Below, piece after piece: positions 6,874 through 10,134 of a stretch of 10,134 nt of DNA. The notes under the pieces are model-generated. The model was not told where the DNA came from and did not search any database. It was given only the letters and a program-made list of their open reading frames with translations. Within the stretch, counting starts at the first letter, position 1. Each line of letters opens with the position of its first letter. The stretch comes from Acidobacteriota bacterium (GTDB lineage: Bacteria > Acidobacteriota > Terriglobia > Acidiferrales > UBA7541), in contig PKUY01000336.1 in assembly GCA_003131705.1 (NCBI GenBank), forward strand, positions 1 to 10,134. The letters are read 5' to 3'. The translations under genes and the position numbers were made by a program.

Positions 6874-7680
6874 TTACCAGAGGCGATGCGGGAGCAAGTA
6901 TGTAAAGCCCGCGAAGGCTTCCCACTGAGTGGATGTGTGCGTCAGTCCTCGGTCGAATCCCGCGTCGAATACCAGTGTTTTTCGGGCGGCGTACGACACC
7001 GCCCAAAGATTGCCAATCGCGTTGCTTCGAAGAAACGGCTGCGTGAAGTGCCAGATTTCTCCCGACAATCCGAACTTTCCGCCTATGGAATGCGAAATCG
7101 AAAGTGTCTGCCCGAACTGAGCGCGCCGCACGGGACCTTGCACCAATTCATTGAAAAGCTCATTCATGTCGTAGTGAAATCCCTTCACATCGGCGCTGGC
7201 CAAGAGAGTGACGGAGTTGGCGGGAGTGCCAAAATCCAAATCGGGAGCATCACCGGTGTACACGCGATGAAAATAGCTGACGGCGATCGTAGGTTTCGCG
7301 CCCTCGCCAGGGCTAAGCACCGCTTGCGCGCCCAGCAACACATCTCCGGCGCGATCTGTCGTGCTCCCATCGGCGGCGGAATGCGCAATCGGGGAAGAAG
7401 ATGCCAAAAGCTGCAAGCGCGAAGCGGCCGCGAGCTTCATCACTTCGGTGAGACCGTACTGCGAGGAAAACTCGGGAGAGTCAGTCGCTCCCAATACACC
7501 CGTTTCAAACTGAAGATATCCAACGGGCGTAAGAGTCGCGGGAGTCGAAACCGTGGGGCGGCCTGGATTCGCCTCTGGTTCGTCCGGCGTTGCGGACTGC
7601 GCGGTGCTCGACGGAGCGAAGGCACATAGAAGCAGCAAGCAGGCCGTGAGGTTTCGCGAGTTGATCTGGCGGCGGCCCAT
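6874..7680 (-). CDS. Predicted outer-membrane beta-barrel protein (MetA/phenol-degradation transporter-like)
   Basis: The 268-residue protein begins with a signal peptide (basic MGRRQINSRN, hydrophobic LTACLLLLCAFAPSS, cleavage near TAQSA, about residue 29). After a Pro/Glu-rich linker comes RPTVSTPATLTPVGYLQFETG (41-61), a pattern I associate with a family of barrel proteins annotated as transporters or 'putative MetA-pathway of phenol degradation'. The rest alternates short amphipathic strands with glycine turns (LLGAQAVLSPGEGAKPTIAVSYF, GQTLSISHSIGGKFGLSGEIW, VFDAGFDRGLTHTSTQWEAFAGFTYLL) and ends in tryptophan; a terminal aromatic is typical of proteins inserted by the BAM machinery. It should sit in the outer membrane; its cargo is unknown. 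It lies 100 bp downstream of the HDOD-like gene and may have its own promoter. Confidence 0.68.
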   Translation of the reverse strand: MGRRQINSRNLTACLLLLCAFAPSSTAQSATPDEPEANPGRPTVSTPATLTPVGYLQFETGVLGATDSPEFSSQYGLTEVMKLAAASRLQLLASSSPIAHSAADGSTTDRAGDVLLGAQAVLSPGEGAKPTIAVSYFHRVYTGDAPDLDFGTPANSVTLLASADVKGFHYDMNELFNELVQGPVRRAQFGQTLSISHSIGGKFGLSGEIWHFTQPFLRSNAIGNLWAVSYAARKTLVFDAGFDRGLTHTSTQWEAFAGFTYLLPHRLW

Positions 7681-7689
7681 CGGTCAAAG

Positions 7690-7719
7690 ATTCTACATTC
7701 TGGGCGAGGTTACTGCGAA
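7690..7719 (-). promoter_or_regulatory. Weak candidate promoter of the barrel-protein gene
   Basis: On the minus strand TTCGCA (plus 7714-7719) and TAGAAT (plus 7690-7695) are 18 bases apart, matching the sigma-70 consensus at 4 and 5 of 6 bases. The -10 box ends 9 bases before the ATG at 7680, so the mRNA would be nearly leaderless; no Shine-Dalgarno sequence is present, which fits. Chance similarity is quite possible. Confidence 0.22.
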
Positions 7720-7780
7720 TCGTCCATCAAGCATGACTTCGAGGCACTGGAGTGCGAGGGTCAAACCAGCCAAGGCGAGC

Positions 7781-8455
7781 CTAAAGTGCCGATTCGCTCG
7801 GCTGCCGCTTGCTCGCGCCCGCGGGGACATGTAGTGGATCGAGGATTGGAAGTAGCACGAGAAAATCGCGCATGAAAGTGTTCCTTAAATCGGCGAATCG
7901 TCCGACCTGCAGACCCAAAGCGAAGCACGGAGCGCAGTGCCCCGAGGTCGCCAGATTTGGCGAATCTAATCCCAGCCATCGCAAAAAACTGGCGAGGTAG
8001 AGCGTTTCAGGGCTTGGCCCCGTGTAGCGTGAAAAAAGCGTTGGATGTTTACGTTCATCGATGGCGGCGTCGCCCGTCACGCATGCCCCGAAATTCACCG
8101 CGCGACAATCCTCGGGCCGGTTCGACCACATATATACCATGACGCGCAGCCGATCGGTGCCCAGGACAACAACCGCCTCTTCGAGTGTGGTGACGGAAGT
8201 TTCCAACGAGACCAGAAGCGAGGCGGTCAGCCCAATGACGAGAGTCTCCAACCGTGGTTGGGAGCGAATCTCTTCGCTGATGCTAGCAAGATCGACCGGC
8301 ACCGCTCCTAGAAGGTTCGTAAGCCGCGAAACACAGCCGGATATCTTTCGTCCGTCTTGCTCGGAGAATGCCGGGTGGGCGGAGGCGTCTTTAGGAGGCG
8401 TGGACTTGCGTCGAGAAATCGAATCACGAAACCGTTCTTCGGATCCCCTCTGCAT
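7781..8455 (-). CDS. HDOD-like signalling protein, truncated domain
   Basis: HDOD domains are inactive relatives of HD phosphohydrolases and act as scaffolds in bacterial signalling. The 224-residue protein has a polar, low-complexity N-terminus (1-40). Residues about 44-111 follow: RLTNLLGAVPVDLASISEEIRSQPRL, then SLLVSLETSVTTLEEAVVVLGTDRLRVMVYMW. This is the first half of an HDOD domain, where the helix preceding V-x-L-G-x-x-x-L-R is characteristic. The rest (PSPETLYLASFLRWLGLDSP and FMRDFLVLLPILDP) does not match the second half of HDOD and looks lineage-specific. The protein is shorter than typical HDOD proteins. The start ATG at 8455 has AGGGGA four bases upstream. It lies 81 bp after the sigma-factor gene, so the two probably work together. 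No catalytic HD motif is seen or expected. Confidence 0.7.
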   Translation of the reverse strand: MQRGSEERFRDSISRRKSTPPKDASAHPAFSEQDGRKISGCVSRLTNLLGAVPVDLASISEEIRSQPRLETLVIGLTASLLVSLETSVTTLEEAVVVLGTDRLRVMVYMWSNRPEDCRAVNFGACVTGDAAIDERKHPTLFSRYTGPSPETLYLASFLRWLGLDSPNLATSGHCAPCFALGLQVGRFADLRNTFMRDFLVLLPILDPLHVPAGASKRQPSESAL

Positions 8456-8536
8456 ACAGTCCCCTGGGCTTATTAATTTCGCGGCAAGCGTCTCATCGAC
8501 ATTGTACTGCCGGGCTTTAAGGAAACTTATTCAGGC

Positions 8537-9346
8537 TTAGGATGGTTTAGACAGCGCGCTCGTCCCAGAGAGTTTCTGTCGAGCGCCAGCGATGGCCATG
8601 CTCAGCCCGGCTTTTTGCAACGGCGGTTTCGCCAGCAATTCCGGAAATCTCACTCGCAGCCGCTGCAGGGCCGAGCTGTGAATCTGTGAGACTCGCGATT
8701 CTCCAATCCGCATAATCGCGCCAACTTCTTTCATTGTGAGTTCCTGGAAGTGATAGAGGCCGAGGACCTCGCGCTCCCGCCCCGGCAATTCGGCAATCGC
8801 CGTTTCGAGCAGACTTGTCATCTCCGAACGAAGCGCCTGCTGATAAGGATCCTCGTCTTTCGATTCGACGCGAGCCTCGGCGGCTTCGGTGCCGTCGTCG
8901 TCCGCACCGGACTGCAAACTTCCCACGTTCAGGCCACGCAGTTCGCCTATAAGCTTCTGGAGGCTTTCGAGGCCTATTTGCATCTCGGCAGCGATTTCGG
9001 GCTCGCTCGGCTCCCGGCCAAGTCTCGCCTTGCAATGCACGATCGCCTGCTCGAAACGCCGCGCTTGCCGTCGAAGAGCTCGCGGACTCCAGTCCACGAG
9101 GCGCAGGCTGTCGAGAATGGCGCCTCGAATGCGTATCTCCGCGTAGTGCTTGAGCTGAACATTCTTGCCCGGCTCGAATTTCCGCACCGCATCCATTAAA
9201 CCGAGAATGCCGGCGTGAACTAAATCTTCGAGAAGGACTTGAGGTGGCAGCCGGCCGTGGATGCGACGGGCTACGTATTGAACCTGCGGAAGGTGCTCGA
9301 GCAAGAGATTCTCGCGCTGCACCGTGTCAATGTTTGTGGGAGGCAT
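8537..9346 (-). CDS. FliA/WhiG-family RNA polymerase sigma factor (sigma-28 type)
   Basis: This group of sigma-70-family factors directs RNA polymerase to flagellar, chemotaxis or developmental promoters. From the ATG at 9346 the protein has 269 residues, close to the family norm. Region 2 spans about 36-95 (VLLEDLVHAGILGLMDAVRKF, then HYAEIRIRGAILDSLRLVDWSPRALRRQARR), including the RIRGA...LR..DW.PR signature of FliA/WhiG proteins. Region 3 covers about 100-140 (LGREPSEPEIAAEM). Region 4 spans 187-231 (LPGREREVLGLYHFQELTMKEVGAIMRIGESRVSQIHSSALQRLR), with the helix-turn-helix for the -35 element. An earlier TTG at 9376 would add 10 residues; neither start has a clear Shine-Dalgarno sequence. 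It lies 63 bp behind the broken activator. No flagellar gene or anti-sigma factor (FlgM) is in view, so its regulon is unknown. Confidence 0.92.
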   Translation of the reverse strand: MPPTNIDTVQRENLLLEHLPQVQYVARRIHGRLPPQVLLEDLVHAGILGLMDAVRKFEPGKNVQLKHYAEIRIRGAILDSLRLVDWSPRALRRQARRFEQAIVHCKARLGREPSEPEIAAEMQIGLESLQKLIGELRGLNVGSLQSGADDDGTEAAEARVESKDEDPYQQALRSEMTSLLETAIAELPGREREVLGLYHFQELTMKEVGAIMRIGESRVSQIHSSALQRLRVRFPELLAKPPLQKAGLSMAIAGARQKLSGTSALSKPS

Positions 9347-9409
9347 GATGCGAATAGCATGCAAGCCACGCACCAAGCAGCTCGAGCAAGTTATTAGAGT
9401 TTTGTAATC

Positions 9410-10103
9410 TCAGGTGCTTCGGGAAGGCATCTCCAAGCCCTCGGGTTGAATTCGTTCGCTCGATTCCGACAGGATGAATGCTCGCTCGATCAGATGCTGC
9501 AACTCCCGCACGTGCCCGGGCCAGAAGTGCTTTTGCAATAAATGGATCGGCTCCTCGGTAAACAGTTTCTGCGGAACATCTGCCTGCCGGCAAAAAACCG
9601 CCAGAAAATGACTGGCAAGCGGAACAATGCCCTCGGCGCGGTCGCGGAGCGGCGGCAGATCGAGCCGGGCGAGCCGATATATCTGCTGCATCTTTGGGCT
9701 GGTCCCGATCATTCCCGGAAGCGAGGCTATTTTTGATACCGGGGCTGTCGCGGTTTCCGGCTAATTCCGAAGGCCTGCTCCACAGCGCCGCGACCGGAAC
9801 ATCGAGACACTTTGGAACATCGCACGGAACGGAGTCATCTAACGCACTGAAAGAAAGCTGTTCTGGTTCATTCTCTTGATCCAGCACCACCACAGTCACT
9901 TCCGGATACCGCGCGTGGATCGTCGCGACCAACTCTTCGACATTCAAATCCTCGATATTCGGGTCGAGCAGGAGCGTGCGGAAACGGTTCTCCCGCAAGC
10001 TGAGCAGGGCGTCCGCCCCTCCCATCACCTCAGTTGTTGGCAGAGATTGCGGCCCGGGCCTTTTGAGAAGTTTTTTCCGGAGTTCCGCACAGGGACTGAC
10101 CAT
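9410..10103 (-). pseudogene. Remnant of a sigma-54-dependent response-regulator-type activator, AAA+ core deleted
   Basis: Intact proteins of this class bind enhancers and use ATP to activate sigma-54 RNA polymerase. From the ATG at 10103 (GGAAGG six bases upstream), residues 1-110 look like a degenerate receiver domain: LLSLRENRFRTLLLDPN with a possible phospho-acceptor D47, then TIHARYPEVTVVVLD, with no receiver lysine seen. A frameshift follows between about 9763 and 9713 (one base extra or two lost). The AAA+ domain then starts normally in the other frame (MIGTSPKMQQIYRLARL). It jumps without a break in frame to its C-terminal part, DLPPLRDRAEGI and WPGHVRELQHLIERAFILS, ending at 9410. 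Walker A, GAFTGA, Walker B and about 165 residues are missing, as is the Fis-type helix-turn-helix. A 7-base direct repeat (CGAGCCG at 9661-9667 and 9670-9676) sits at the junction. The receiver reading stays open to the right edge, so the true start may lie outside the window. It cannot work as an ATPase. Confidence 0.78.
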
Positions 10104-10134
10104 CAGAACCTTCCCCGCCCTTTTTTGACTAATA

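Overview
The window looks like a chromosomal segment of a GC-rich Gram-negative bacterium. Acidobacteriota is the best guess: several proteins (the truncated HDOD protein, the TlpA-like protein with a Cys-rich tail, the lone FliA/WhiG sigma factor) resemble families I associate with that phylum. This is an inference from protein style, not from a marker gene. I see no integrase, transposase, CRISPR array, tRNA or rRNA.

Layout. Positions 82-5156 are a tightly packed minus-strand run, read right to left: truA (tRNA pseudouridine synthase), a LeuA/homocitrate-synthase-like acyltransferase, a GNAT acetyltransferase, a secreted M20 metallopeptidase, and a SAM-dependent methyltransferase broken by two single-base frameshifts. 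Gaps are 19-53 bp, so co-transcription is likely. A possible tail of a plus-strand gene enters from the left edge and ends at 77.

Positions 5157-5757 hold no protein gene. The minus strand here can fold into a long nested rod (5367-5576), followed by a short hairpin and a strong intrinsic terminator with a U-run (5291-5325). I read this as a structured small RNA of roughly 6S-RNA size and shape. A plausible sigma-70 promoter on the plus strand at the right edge (5697-5725) drives a TlpA-like thioredoxin-fold protein (5758-6633) that carries an unusual C-terminal cysteine cluster.

Positions 6623-10103 are again minus strand, read right to left: the remains of a sigma-54 response-regulator-type activator (frameshifted, with the ATPase core and the DNA-binding domain gone), an intact FliA/WhiG-family sigma factor, a truncated HDOD-like protein, and a predicted outer-membrane beta-barrel protein. 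This resembles a signalling/sigma-factor cluster. No flagellar structural gene is visible, so a motility role is not shown. A tiny possible membrane or exported peptide lies in the 240 bp between the barrel protein and the tlpA-like gene.

The points most worth checking are the unannotated structured RNA, the activator from which the whole AAA+ catalytic core appears excised next to a 7-bp repeat, and the Cys-rich tail of the TlpA-like protein.
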